A program made the position numbers and the translations under genes. This document shows positions 1 through 6,525 of a DNA stretch of 14,548 nt, piece after piece. Source of the DNA: Peptococcaceae bacterium BRH_c23 (GTDB lineage Bacteria; Bacillota_B; Desulfitobacteriia; Desulfitobacteriales; Desulfitobacteriaceae); NCBI GenBank assembly GCA_000961805.1, contig LADV01000117.1, forward strand, positions 1 through 14,548. Reading direction: 5' to 3'. Each line of letters starts with the position of its first letter. Within the stretch, counting starts at the first letter, position 1. Under the pieces are notes generated by a model. It worked only from the letters and a program-made list of their open reading frames with translations. It did not search any database and had not been told where the DNA came from.

Positions 1-1911
1 TTTAATCCCCCACGCTACATGAAACTCTTAGAAATTATCCCCGGTCCCAATACCGACCAGGATGTCATTACATTCCTATGCGAATTCGGAGAGCGAGTCT
101 TGGGCAAAGGGGTTGTCATGGCCAAAGATACGCCCAATTTTATTGCGAACCGGATTGGCGCCATCGGCTCTCCTGTGTTACTTAAGGAAATGCTCCGAAC
201 AGGGTTAACCGTTGATGAAGTGGATGCCTTGACGGGACCTGTCATGGGACGTCCGAAGAGTGCATCGTTTCGTACGATAGATCTCGTCGGATTGGATACC
301 TTTATCCATTCAAACAATAACGTAGCCAATGGGGTGCCTGCGGAAAAAGATAACTTTGTTTTACCAGAGTTTATATTTACTATGCTGAATAATGGCTGGT
401 TGGGAGATAAAACCAACCAAGGGTTTTACAAGAAATCCAAAGGTCCTAAAGGTAAAGTCATTGAAGTATTAGATATTCAAACCATGACCTATGGTCCACA
501 AAAAAGTGTGAACTTTGCTTCTCTAGAAAAAGCAAAAGCTGCAAGAAGTCTGCCCGAGAAACTTCGCACCTTAGTTGACGGAGATGATATTGGGGCAGAG
601 TTTGCTTGGAATGTTTTAAAACCGACTCTGCTTTATGCTGCTACTATAGTCAAAGATATAGCAGACGATATCACCGGAATCGACGAAGGCATGCGGTGGG
701 GTTACAATTGGGAGATGGGTCCGTTTGAACTATGGGATGCACTTGGAGTCAAAGCTACAGCAGATCGTATTGTCGCGGAAGGCGGCACACTGCCCCCGCT
801 CGTGGAAGAATTACTCGCAAAAGGGTACGAAAGTTTCTATCAGAAGACTGAGGCTGGACAGACCGCTTTTTATAATGCTGGAACCTATCATCAAAAAACA
901 GTCAGCCCATACTCATTCTCGTTGAAACAAGCCCATAAGGGTGGCAAGGTGATCTTGGGCAATGCTGGTGCAAGCCTGGTGGATCTTGGCGACAATGTGG
1001 CCTGTTTAGAATTTCACTCTCCGAACAATTCCATCAACGCAGATGTTGTGGAGATGATCAATAAGTCGTTGGAAGAAGTGGAGAAAAATTACCTAGGACT
1101 TGTGATCGGCAATCAAGGAAAGAATTTCTGCGTGGGTGCTAACCTCATACTTATTCTCCAGGCAGCCGAAAAAGGAAACTGGACTGATCTTGATCTTGGG
1201 GTGCGTGAATTACAGAATGCAACGATGGCCCTGAAATTCGCTAAGAAACCTGTCGTAGCGGCTCCTTTCGGAATGACCCTCGGCGGTGGAGCGGAAATTT
1301 GTCTACACACTCATGCTATTCAGGCCTCTTCGGAAACCTACATGGGGCTCGTTGAACTCGGTGTTGGCTTAATTCCTGCTGGTGGTGGGACTAAGGAATT
1401 GGCTGTTCGGGCGATGGAAGGAATCCTGCCGGGCGTACAAGTTGCTCCAGATTACTTCTTTGCTAAACGTTTTGAAGTGATTGCCATGGCCCAAGTCTCG
1501 ACGAGTGCGGAAAAAGCTCGTCAGCTTGGCTTCTTGCGTGACCATGATCGCTATAGCATGAATCCGGAGCATATCATTATGGATGCTAAGGCACGGGTCA
1601 TCGACTTGGCTCGTAACTTCAGACCTAACTTGCCAACGAAGGTCAAAATAGCGGGTTCCGGTGTTCGCGGCACCTTGGAACTGGCAATGTATGGCATGCG
1701 CAAAGGACATTATATCTCAGAGTATGATCAGCAGCTTGGCAATAAACTGGCTTATGCCATTACCGGTGGGGATCGTCCGGCTGGAATGCTCGTGGACGAG
1801 CAATATCTCTTAGATCTTGAACGAGAAGTCTTTATTAGCTTACTCGGGGAAGCGAAAACACAGGATCGCATCCGCCATATGCTCGCCAAAGGCAAGCCAT
1901 TACGGAATTAG
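1..1911 (+). CDS. fadN: 3-hydroxyacyl-CoA dehydrogenase / enoyl-CoA hydratase, FadN type (5' end outside window)
   Basis: Bifunctional beta-oxidation enzyme: it hydrates 2-enoyl-CoA and oxidises 3-hydroxyacyl-CoA with NAD. The reading frame is open from base 1, and the first codons read FNPPRYM, the conserved segment after the catalytic His of the dehydrogenase. The ATG at 19 is therefore internal, and the Rossmann NAD-binding part lies upstream. Counting codons from base 1, the dehydrogenase C-terminal domains come first (KDTPNFIANR, then a second helical half with MRWGYNWEMGPFELWDALG). A hydratase/crotonase domain follows, with an oxyanion-hole segment near codon 375 (NFCVGANL) and both catalytic glutamates, at codons 432 (GGGAE) and 452 (VELGVGL), 20 apart as in enoyl-CoA hydratases. 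The dehydrogenase-first order and the thiolase next door match the Bacillus fadN-fadA arrangement. About 150 N-terminal residues are missing compared with that family. The gene is probably co-transcribed with the thiolase. Confidence 0.93.
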   Translation, partial: FNPPRYMKLLEIIPGPNTDQDVITFLCEFGERVLGKGVVMAKDTPNFIANRIGAIGSPVLLKEMLRTGLTVDEVDALTGPVMGRPKSASFRTIDLVGLDTFIHSNNNVANGVPAEKDNFVLPEFIFTMLNNGWLGDKTNQGFYKKSKGPKGKVIEVLDIQTMTYGPQKSVNFASLEKAKAARSLPEKLRTLVDGDDIGAEFAWNVLKPTLLYAATIVKDIADDITGIDEGMRWGYNWEMGPFELWDALGVKATADRIVAEGGTLPPLVEELLAKGYESFYQKTEAGQTAFYNAGTYHQKTVSPYSFSLKQAHKGGKVILGNAGASLVDLGDNVACLEFHSPNNSINADVVEMINKSLEEVEKNYLGLVIGNQGKNFCVGANLILILQAAEKGNWTDLDLGVRELQNATMALKFAKKPVVAAPFGMTLGGGAEICLHTHAIQASSETYMGLVELGVGLIPAGGGTKELAVRAMEGILPGVQVAPDYFFAKRFEVIAMAQVSTSAEKARQLGFLRDHDRYSMNPEHIIMDAKARVIDLARNFRPNLPTKVKIAGSGVRGTLELAMYGMRKGHYISEYDQQLGNKLAYAITGGDRPAGMLVDEQYLLDLEREVFISLLGEAKTQDRIRHMLAKGKPLRN

Positions 1912-1922
1912 GGGGGAAAAGC

Positions 1923-3080
1923 ATGCAAGAAGCGTACATTGTACAGGCCAAGCGGACGGCCATTGGTAAAGCGGTTAAAGGGAGCTTGGCACAGGTTCGT
2001 CCAGATGATTTAGGGGCTTATGTTATACAGGATATTCTCAAAAATGTTCCTGCTCTTAAAACGGAAGAGATTGATGACTGCGTTATTGGTTGTTCGTTTC
2101 CAGAGGCAGAGCAAGGGATGAATATGGCCAGAATTATGGCCATGCGCGCTGGTCTCCCGCTTGACGTTACAGGTGTAACTATTAATCGCTTTTGTTCGTC
2201 AGGGCTTCAGGCGATTTCCATGGCTGCAGATCGGATTCGCTTAGGTGAAGCAGATGTGATGATCGGTGGCGGAGCAGAGAGCATGTCCATGGTCCCGATG
2301 GTTGGGAATAAACCGGCTCCGAATCCCTTTATGTTGGCGAATGCTCCAGAAGTCTATATATCGATGGGCATAACTGCTGAAAACGTAGCAAAAAAATATG
2401 AGGTCACGCGTGAACAGCAAGATGCTTTCGCGGTACAAAGCCATCAGAAAGCTTTTGCTGCCCAAAGCAGAGGACGCTTTGATGACGAGATTGTTTCAAT
2501 TCCTTTACCCACTTGGGGAAAACCGGGTGAAAAATGGTTCAATAAAGATGAGGGGATTCGTCCAGAAACCACGATGGAATCGTTGGCTAAACTCAGGCCA
2601 GCCTTCTTGAATGGGGGCTCGGTCACGGCAGGGAACTCGTCCCAGACCAGTGACGGTGCAGCAATCACCCTTCTTATGTCTGAACAAAAAGTCAAGGCTC
2701 TAGGTTTGAAACCAATAGCCGTTTGGCGTGGATTTGCTGTCGCTGGTGTCGAACCCGAACTGATGGGCATTGGTCCGATTAAGGCCATCCCCAAAGTTTT
2801 AAAGCAAGTTGGGTTGACCCTAGATCAAATCGACTTATTCGAGCTAAATGAAGCTTTTGCCTCACAGTCGCTGGCGATCATTAAGACGCTGGACATAGAC
2901 CCGGCAAAAGTGAATCCTAACGGCGGGGCCATTGCTTTTGGACATCCACTCGGTTGTACCGGAGCTAAGCTCACAGCAACTTTATTACATGAATTGACAA
3001 AACAAAAGAAGAAATACGGCATGGTTACCATGTGCATCGGTGGCGGCATGGGAGCTGCCGGCGTGTACGAATTGTTGTAG
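1923..3080 (+). CDS. fadA: Acetyl-CoA C-acyltransferase (thiolase)
   Basis: Thiolase that cleaves 3-ketoacyl-CoA with CoA to acetyl-CoA and a shortened acyl-CoA, or runs the reverse condensation. The 385-residue protein is full length for the family. The visible catalytic set is the nucleophile Cys91 in NRFCSSGLQA, His341 in GHPLGCTGAK, and Cys371 in MCIGGGMGAAG. The NEAFASQ loop is also present. The ATG follows a purine-rich site (GGGGGG at 1911-1916) and lies 11 nt after the upstream hydratase/dehydrogenase stop, so the two are almost certainly one operon. In Bacillus the next gene would be the acyl-CoA dehydrogenase fadE. Here only a terminator and a possible remnant follow. A biosynthetic thiolase is an alternative reading, but the neighbour favours degradation. 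Confidence 0.94.
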   Translation: MQEAYIVQAKRTAIGKAVKGSLAQVRPDDLGAYVIQDILKNVPALKTEEIDDCVIGCSFPEAEQGMNMARIMAMRAGLPLDVTGVTINRFCSSGLQAISMAADRIRLGEADVMIGGGAESMSMVPMVGNKPAPNPFMLANAPEVYISMGITAENVAKKYEVTREQQDAFAVQSHQKAFAAQSRGRFDDEIVSIPLPTWGKPGEKWFNKDEGIRPETTMESLAKLRPAFLNGGSVTAGNSSQTSDGAAITLLMSEQKVKALGLKPIAVWRGFAVAGVEPELMGIGPIKAIPKVLKQVGLTLDQIDLFELNEAFASQSLAIIKTLDIDPAKVNPNGGAIAFGHPLGCTGAKLTATLLHELTKQKKKYGMVTMCIGGGMGAAGVYELL

Positions 3081-3160
3081 AGTTGTGAGGAGTTAATCCG
3101 CGAAGCACAAAAGTTAAACATATGGCAAAAAAGCAATAAACATTAAAGAAGTTGAAAAAT

Positions 3161-3193
3161 ACTAAGAGGCCTCGTTCGACGAGGCCTTTTAGT
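3161..3193 (+). terminator. Rho-independent terminator after the fadN-fadA operon
   Basis: A hairpin with arms 3161-3175 and 3179-3193 around a TCG loop. The core AGGCCTCGT/ACGAGGCCT is perfect over 9 bp, and A/T pairs plus one G-T wobble extend it to about 15 bp. The core is followed by TTTT. The outer A/T pairs make it roughly symmetrical, so it could act on both strands, although no minus-strand gene ends here. It lies 80 nt beyond the thiolase stop. Confidence 0.8.
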
Positions 3194-3212
3194 ATACATC
3201 CACGATTATTAG

Positions 3213-3296
3213 GATTATATTTTGCTCGATAAGGCTGCGGAGATGGGATTGTATGGTCTAAGCATTCCATAAGAGCACACCGGCTTGAGTCGGGTA
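3213..3296 (+). pseudogene. Possible remnant of an acyl-CoA dehydrogenase N-terminus
   Basis: The frame starting at 3213 reads DYILLDKAAEMGLYGLSIP, then a stop, then EHTGLSRV and two more stops. This resembles the conserved N-terminal helix of acyl-CoA dehydrogenases (LL-KAAELGLLGLSIPEEYGGLG), with a stop where the first Glu would be. A shift of frame after about 3290 gives GYDRHFLTY, which could continue the same family motif. There is no start codon or ribosome binding site. The position fits the place fadE holds downstream of fadA in Bacillus-type operons. The call rests on about 20 recognisable residues and could be chance. A terminator hairpin sits between it and the thiolase. Confidence 0.45.
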
Positions 3297-3346
3297 TGAT
3301 AGACATTTCCTGACGTATTAGAAAAGAGTTCGAAGGGGGTTATGAA

Positions 3347-4900
3347 ATGAATTGGCAACCTGAGGTTGATGAATTGCACAGACGGGAAGATTTAGCCAAA
3401 CTAATGGGAGGAGAAGAGCGGGTCGCTAAGCACCGGGCGCAAGGTAAGTTAACGGTCCGAGAGAGAATTGAGCTACTCCTCGATCTAGGTACGTTTCACG
3501 AAACAGGGGCTTTAGCAGGAAAAGCTACTTACGAGGAAGGCAAGATGATCGATTTCGTTCCAGCCAATTTTGTCCTTGGAACGGGACGTATTGATGGGCG
3601 TAAAGTTGTTGTTGGAGGAGATGATTTTACCGTACGCGGTGGCGCTGCAGATGGTTCAGTGCGAGGAAAGCAGGAGTATGCTGAGCGAATGGCCCATGAC
3701 CTTAAGATACCCATCATTCGTTTGGTAGATGGCACTGGAGGTGGAGGGAGCGTCAAGTTCCTGTCCAATGAAGGCTACACTTATGTACCAGTCAACCCAG
3801 CCTGGGACTTGGTGGTCGCTAATCTAGGTTGTATTCCTGTGGTAGCTGCTTGTCTCGGATCAGTAGCGGGGTTGGGTGCAGCGAGAGTCGTAACCGCCCA
3901 TTTTTCGGTAATGGCTGAGAATAATTCTCAAATTATGGTGGCTGGTCCGCCTGTTGTCAGATACGGGACTGGGGAAATTTTATCTAAAGAGGAACTGGGA
4001 GGAGTGCAGGTTCACAGAGCCAGTGGGGTTGTCGATAATGTGGTTGAATCAGAACAGGAGGCTTTCCAGCAAATTAAAACGTTTCTTTCCTATTTGCCGT
4101 CCAATGTATGGCATTCTCCACCCGTTGCGGTGTCAAACGACGATTCTCAGCGTAGAGAGGAAAAATTACTTTCAGTAATCCCGCGAAATAGAAGACGTCC
4201 TTATAAAATCCGAGAACTGCTACCGATGATTTTCGACCGAGAATCCTTATTCGAAATGGGACGTTTTTTCGGTGCTGGCACAGTTACTATGCTGGCACGA
4301 TTAGAGGGTCATCCGGTGGGCGTTATCGCCCCAGACCCCTTTATCCGGGGTGGAGGGCTTACCGACAAAGGAGCGGATAAATTAGAACGTTTCGTAGATC
4401 TATGCCAAACGTTTCATTTACCCATTGTCAATTTAGTGGATCAACCGGGAATGGATATAGGTCTAAACGCGGAAAAGAGGGGTACTATTCGTCGGGGTGC
4501 TCGGGCAATAGCAGCCATCTACCAAGCTACAGTACCTGTGATCGAAATTATTTTAAGACGAGTTTTCGGTGTTGGCGGAGCAGGTATGATCAATGGGCAT
4601 GCTCTTCATTTACGTTACGCTTGGCCGTCGGGTGACTGGGGTTCCCTACCTTTAGAAGGAGGAGTGCAAGCAGCCTATCGTCGGGAGTTAGAAGCTAGTT
4701 CGAATCCCGAGGCTCTTCTTAAGGAAATTATGGATAGTATGGAACCCATCCGGTCACCTTTACGTACTGCAGAAGCTTTTGGTATCGAGGAGATTATTGA
4801 CCCACGCGAAACTCGTCCACTTCTTTGCGAATGGGTAAGGGATGCTTATGCCCTTTTGCCACAACAGTTAGGCCCCTACCAACATGCCATGCGACCCTAA
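3347..4900 (+). CDS. Acyl-CoA carboxylase carboxyltransferase (beta) subunit
   Basis: Carboxyltransferase that moves a carboxyl group between carboxybiotin and an acyl-CoA, in the propionyl-/methylcrotonyl-CoA carboxylase beta and methylmalonyl-CoA decarboxylase alpha family. The 517 residues hold the usual two crotonase-like halves. The first has GKLTVRERIELLLD (residues 33-46), DDFTVRGGAADG (92-103) and a glycine-rich loop (GGGGS, 131-135). The second has DQPGM (365-369), an oxyanion-hole type GGAG (410-413) and RYAWPSGDWGSLPLEGG (423-439). A GGGGGT ribosome site precedes the ATG. No biotin carboxylase, biotin carrier or sodium-pump subunit is encoded nearby, so any carboxylase activity needs partners from elsewhere. 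Substrate and direction cannot be read from the sequence. It forms a likely pair with the downstream dehydrogenase. Confidence 0.88.
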   Translation: MNWQPEVDELHRREDLAKLMGGEERVAKHRAQGKLTVRERIELLLDLGTFHETGALAGKATYEEGKMIDFVPANFVLGTGRIDGRKVVVGGDDFTVRGGAADGSVRGKQEYAERMAHDLKIPIIRLVDGTGGGGSVKFLSNEGYTYVPVNPAWDLVVANLGCIPVVAACLGSVAGLGAARVVTAHFSVMAENNSQIMVAGPPVVRYGTGEILSKEELGGVQVHRASGVVDNVVESEQEAFQQIKTFLSYLPSNVWHSPPVAVSNDDSQRREEKLLSVIPRNRRRPYKIRELLPMIFDRESLFEMGRFFGAGTVTMLARLEGHPVGVIAPDPFIRGGGLTDKGADKLERFVDLCQTFHLPIVNLVDQPGMDIGLNAEKRGTIRRGARAIAAIYQATVPVIEIILRRVFGVGGAGMINGHALHLRYAWPSGDWGSLPLEGGVQAAYRRELEASSNPEALLKEIMDSMEPIRSPLRTAEAFGIEEIIDPRETRPLLCEWVRDAYALLPQQLGPYQHAMRP

Positions 4901-4975
4901 AAAAGAAATGAAGCATAGGTGAAAGGTATACTCTCTTCCGGTTCTTTCTTTTTACTACAAGTCGTAATTGAATTT

Positions 4976-4981
4976 GAGGAG
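4976..4981 (+). promoter_or_regulatory. Ribosome binding site that decides a TTG start
   Basis: GAGGAG lies 9 nt before an in-frame TTG at 4991. The next in-frame upstream start (GTG at 4919) has no comparable site. It would also add 24 residues before the Rossmann fold that the family lacks. Confidence 0.7.
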
Positions 4982-4990
4982 TGGGATGAG

Positions 4991-5890
4991 TTGTCTTATG
5001 AAACAGATTTTGAGTCCAAAAAAATTAGCCAGATTGGGATAGTGGGATCCGGCACCATGGGAGCGGGTATTGCCCAGGTGGCAGCCCAAGCAGGTTACCA
5101 AGTTGCTTTGTGGGATTTGAATGAAGAGTTAGTACAGCGCGGTCTTGCCAGCATCCAGAAAAATATAATCCAGCAAGTGCAAAAAGGTAAGATTACTTCA
5201 GAGACTGCTAACCAGTGTCTACAGCGTATTAAAACAACCACTAGTTTAGCTATGCTCGGATCCTCGGACTACATTATTGAATCTGTCATTGAAAAATTGG
5301 AGGTTAAAAAGGGTTTGTTCAAAGAACTGGACGGTTTTTGTCCACCAGAAACGATTTTGGCGACTAACACATCGGGGCTTAGTATTACTGAATTAGCTTC
5401 AGCTACTAACAGGCAGGATAGGGTAATTGGTACACACTTTTTTATTCCACCCCCTCGCATGGAACCGGTAGAGGTAGTACAAGGTTATCACACTTCTGAA
5501 GCTACTTTGCTTGAGACGGAAAAACTCTTGATTAGCTTGGGGAAAACGGTGATTAAAGTCAAGGATAGTCCCTTGTTTGTGTTCAATAGAATTATGAATC
5601 CCATGATCAACGAGGCTATCTTTGTGCTGCAAGAAGGATTGGCAACTGCTGAAGATATTGATAAAGTCATGAAACTGGCTGGTCATCACCCGATCGGTCC
5701 TCTTGCTTTAGCAGATGTTTGCGGTCTAGACGTGGTTTTAATGGTAGGAGAAACTTTGTTTCGAGATACGGGTGATACTAAATACCGAACTCCTGGTTTA
5801 TTGCGTCAATTGGTCAGCGCGGGCCACTTAGGCAGAAAAACGGGCAAGGGCTTTTTTGACTATGCCAGTCAACCGAAGAACGACAATTAG
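4991..5890 (+). CDS. 3-hydroxyacyl-CoA (3-hydroxybutyryl-CoA type) dehydrogenase
   Basis: NAD-dependent dehydrogenase interconverting 3-hydroxyacyl-CoA and 3-ketoacyl-CoA. From the TTG at 4991 the protein has 299 residues, near the usual length of about 280-290. The Rossmann signature GIVGSGTMGAGIAQ lies at residues 16-29. Catalytic residues by family alignment are Ser128 (NTSGLS), His149, Glu161 (VEVV) and Asn199 (FNR). The C-terminal helical domain carries HHPIGPLALADVCGLDVV and ends with GRKTGKGFFDY. One oddity is that the HFFNP motif reads HFFIPPPRM, so the normally conserved Asn is Ile152. Another is that the usual DSPGFVVNR is DSPLFVFNR. These changes may alter substrate or cofactor handling. 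It lies 90 nt after the carboxyltransferase with no terminator between them, so the two probably share a transcript. A start at GTG 4919 is possible but less likely. Confidence 0.9.
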   Translation: MSYETDFESKKISQIGIVGSGTMGAGIAQVAAQAGYQVALWDLNEELVQRGLASIQKNIIQQVQKGKITSETANQCLQRIKTTTSLAMLGSSDYIIESVIEKLEVKKGLFKELDGFCPPETILATNTSGLSITELASATNRQDRVIGTHFFIPPPRMEPVEVVQGYHTSEATLLETEKLLISLGKTVIKVKDSPLFVFNRIMNPMINEAIFVLQEGLATAEDIDKVMKLAGHHPIGPLALADVCGLDVVLMVGETLFRDTGDTKYRTPGLLRQLVSAGHLGRKTGKGFFDYASQPKNDN

Positions 5891-6034
5891 AAAGTCTATA
5901 CCCATATATGGATGTCCTCCTTAATATGGATAAATTGTAAAGGTGTTAGCGCAAAAAGGGGCCGAGTGCGATTATAGTGAATATGTGCGTTTTCGGCACT
6001 ACTTATGGACAGGTATTAGGGTGTTTGAGGGATG

Positions 6035-6064
6035 GAGACTCCCACTTATTGAAGTGGGAGCCTC
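6035..6064. repeat. Stable hairpin, possibly the end of a decayed IS200/IS605-type element
   Basis: The inverted repeat CTCCCACTT (6039-6047) / AAGTGGGAG (6052-6060) surrounds an ATTG loop. Beyond a single A/C mismatch it is extended by GAG/CTC. There is no T-run, so it is not a standard terminator. Hairpins of this kind occur near the right ends of IS200/IS605-family elements. I recall similar CTCCCACTT hairpins in clostridial elements, but I see no intact tnpA or tnpB, so the assignment is weak. Confidence 0.3.
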
Positions 6065-6151
6065 TGAAGTGGATGAAAAAGCGAAGGTAATCAAGCGGGC
6101 TTTTATGATAGAACGGGTACTGAATTTTTGAAGTGTATGCTTTCTAACACA

Positions 6152-6176
6152 GAATTGTAAATATTTGTATCAATTC
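6152..6176. promoter_or_regulatory. Inverted repeat upstream of the sigma-54 promoter (possible activator site)
   Basis: GAATTG (6152-6157) and CAATTC (6171-6176) form a dyad with 13 nt between the arms, ending about 69 nt before the -24 element. That is where enhancer-binding activators of sigma-54 promoters often bind. The arms are short and AT-rich, so chance is a real alternative. Confidence 0.3.
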
Positions 6177-6244
6177 CGTACACGTTTAGTACTCTCTCTA
6201 ATCGCTGATTTGTTATTTAAGAGGGTTTTTGTTATACATTTTAG

Positions 6245-6260
6245 TGGCATAAATATTGCA
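6245..6260 (+). promoter_or_regulatory. Sigma-54 (-24/-12) promoter for the acyl-CoA synthetase cluster
   Basis: TGGCAT-N5-TTGCA has the invariant GG (6246-6247) and GC (6258-6259) separated by exactly 10 nt, matching the RpoN consensus TGGCAC-N5-TTGCA except for one base. Transcription would begin near 6271, leaving a leader of about 255 nt before the synthetase ATG at 6526. If functional, the gene needs an ATP-dependent enhancer-binding activator, none of which is encoded in this window. Confidence 0.65.
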
Positions 6261-6525
6261 TTTAGATCTAAAGGAGAGTTATTAGAATAGTTAAAAAGAA
6301 ACGAGGTGCAAATTTACTTTCCAGTGAAAAAGACAAGATAATATAGGTAGACTTGAGTGTAACCACATAACCAAGAGGAGGGGAACTTTTTAGGCATATA
6401 ATATTCAGAAAATTTATAATAGAAAATAAAATATAAATCTAAGCACTAGCGAGTTAATGAAATTAGAGAACAGTTTGACTTTACTTAAACCAAATAATTA
6501 AGTAGTAAAAAGAGGAGGCAATCGG

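Larger units (their letters stand above)
5891..6525. other. Gene-poor intergenic region with sigma-54 promoter and decayed sequence
   Basis: I see no convincing gene in these 635 nt. The 62-codon frame at 5943-6131 has no ribosome binding site and no recognised family. The stretch holds a hairpin near 6035-6064, a small inverted repeat at 6152-6176, a weak hairpin followed by TTTTT near 6194-6230, and a -24/-12 promoter at 6245-6260. An excellent Shine-Dalgarno-like run (AGAGGAGGGG, 6374-6383) is followed by no start codon at usable spacing, which suggests a lost small gene or leader. The last 100 nt are very AT-rich and lead into a good ribosome site (AGAGGAGG, 6511-6518) for the synthetase gene. 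Confidence 0.6.

Noticed and set aside
19..21. ATG at 19 as the start of the first gene
   Set aside because: The six codons before it read FNPPRY in frame and complete the conserved dehydrogenase motif, so the gene begins outside the window.
1369..1710. Long antisense open frames inside the fadN-like gene and other coding regions
   Set aside because: They lie opposite strongly supported genes, lack ribosome sites and show no family motifs. They reflect codon composition.
4919..4990. GTG 4919 as start of the 3-hydroxyacyl-CoA dehydrogenase
   Set aside because: It has no ribosome binding site, and the extra 24 residues do not match the family. TTG 4991 has GAGGAG at 9 nt and gives normal length.
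5943..6131. 62-codon frame as a real small protein gene
   Set aside because: It has no ribosome binding site, contains a strong hairpin, and matches no family I recognise.
6308..6322. Minus-strand sigma-54-like site (GG...GC)
   Set aside because: The GG to GC spacing is 11 nt instead of 10, and no minus-strand gene lies downstream.
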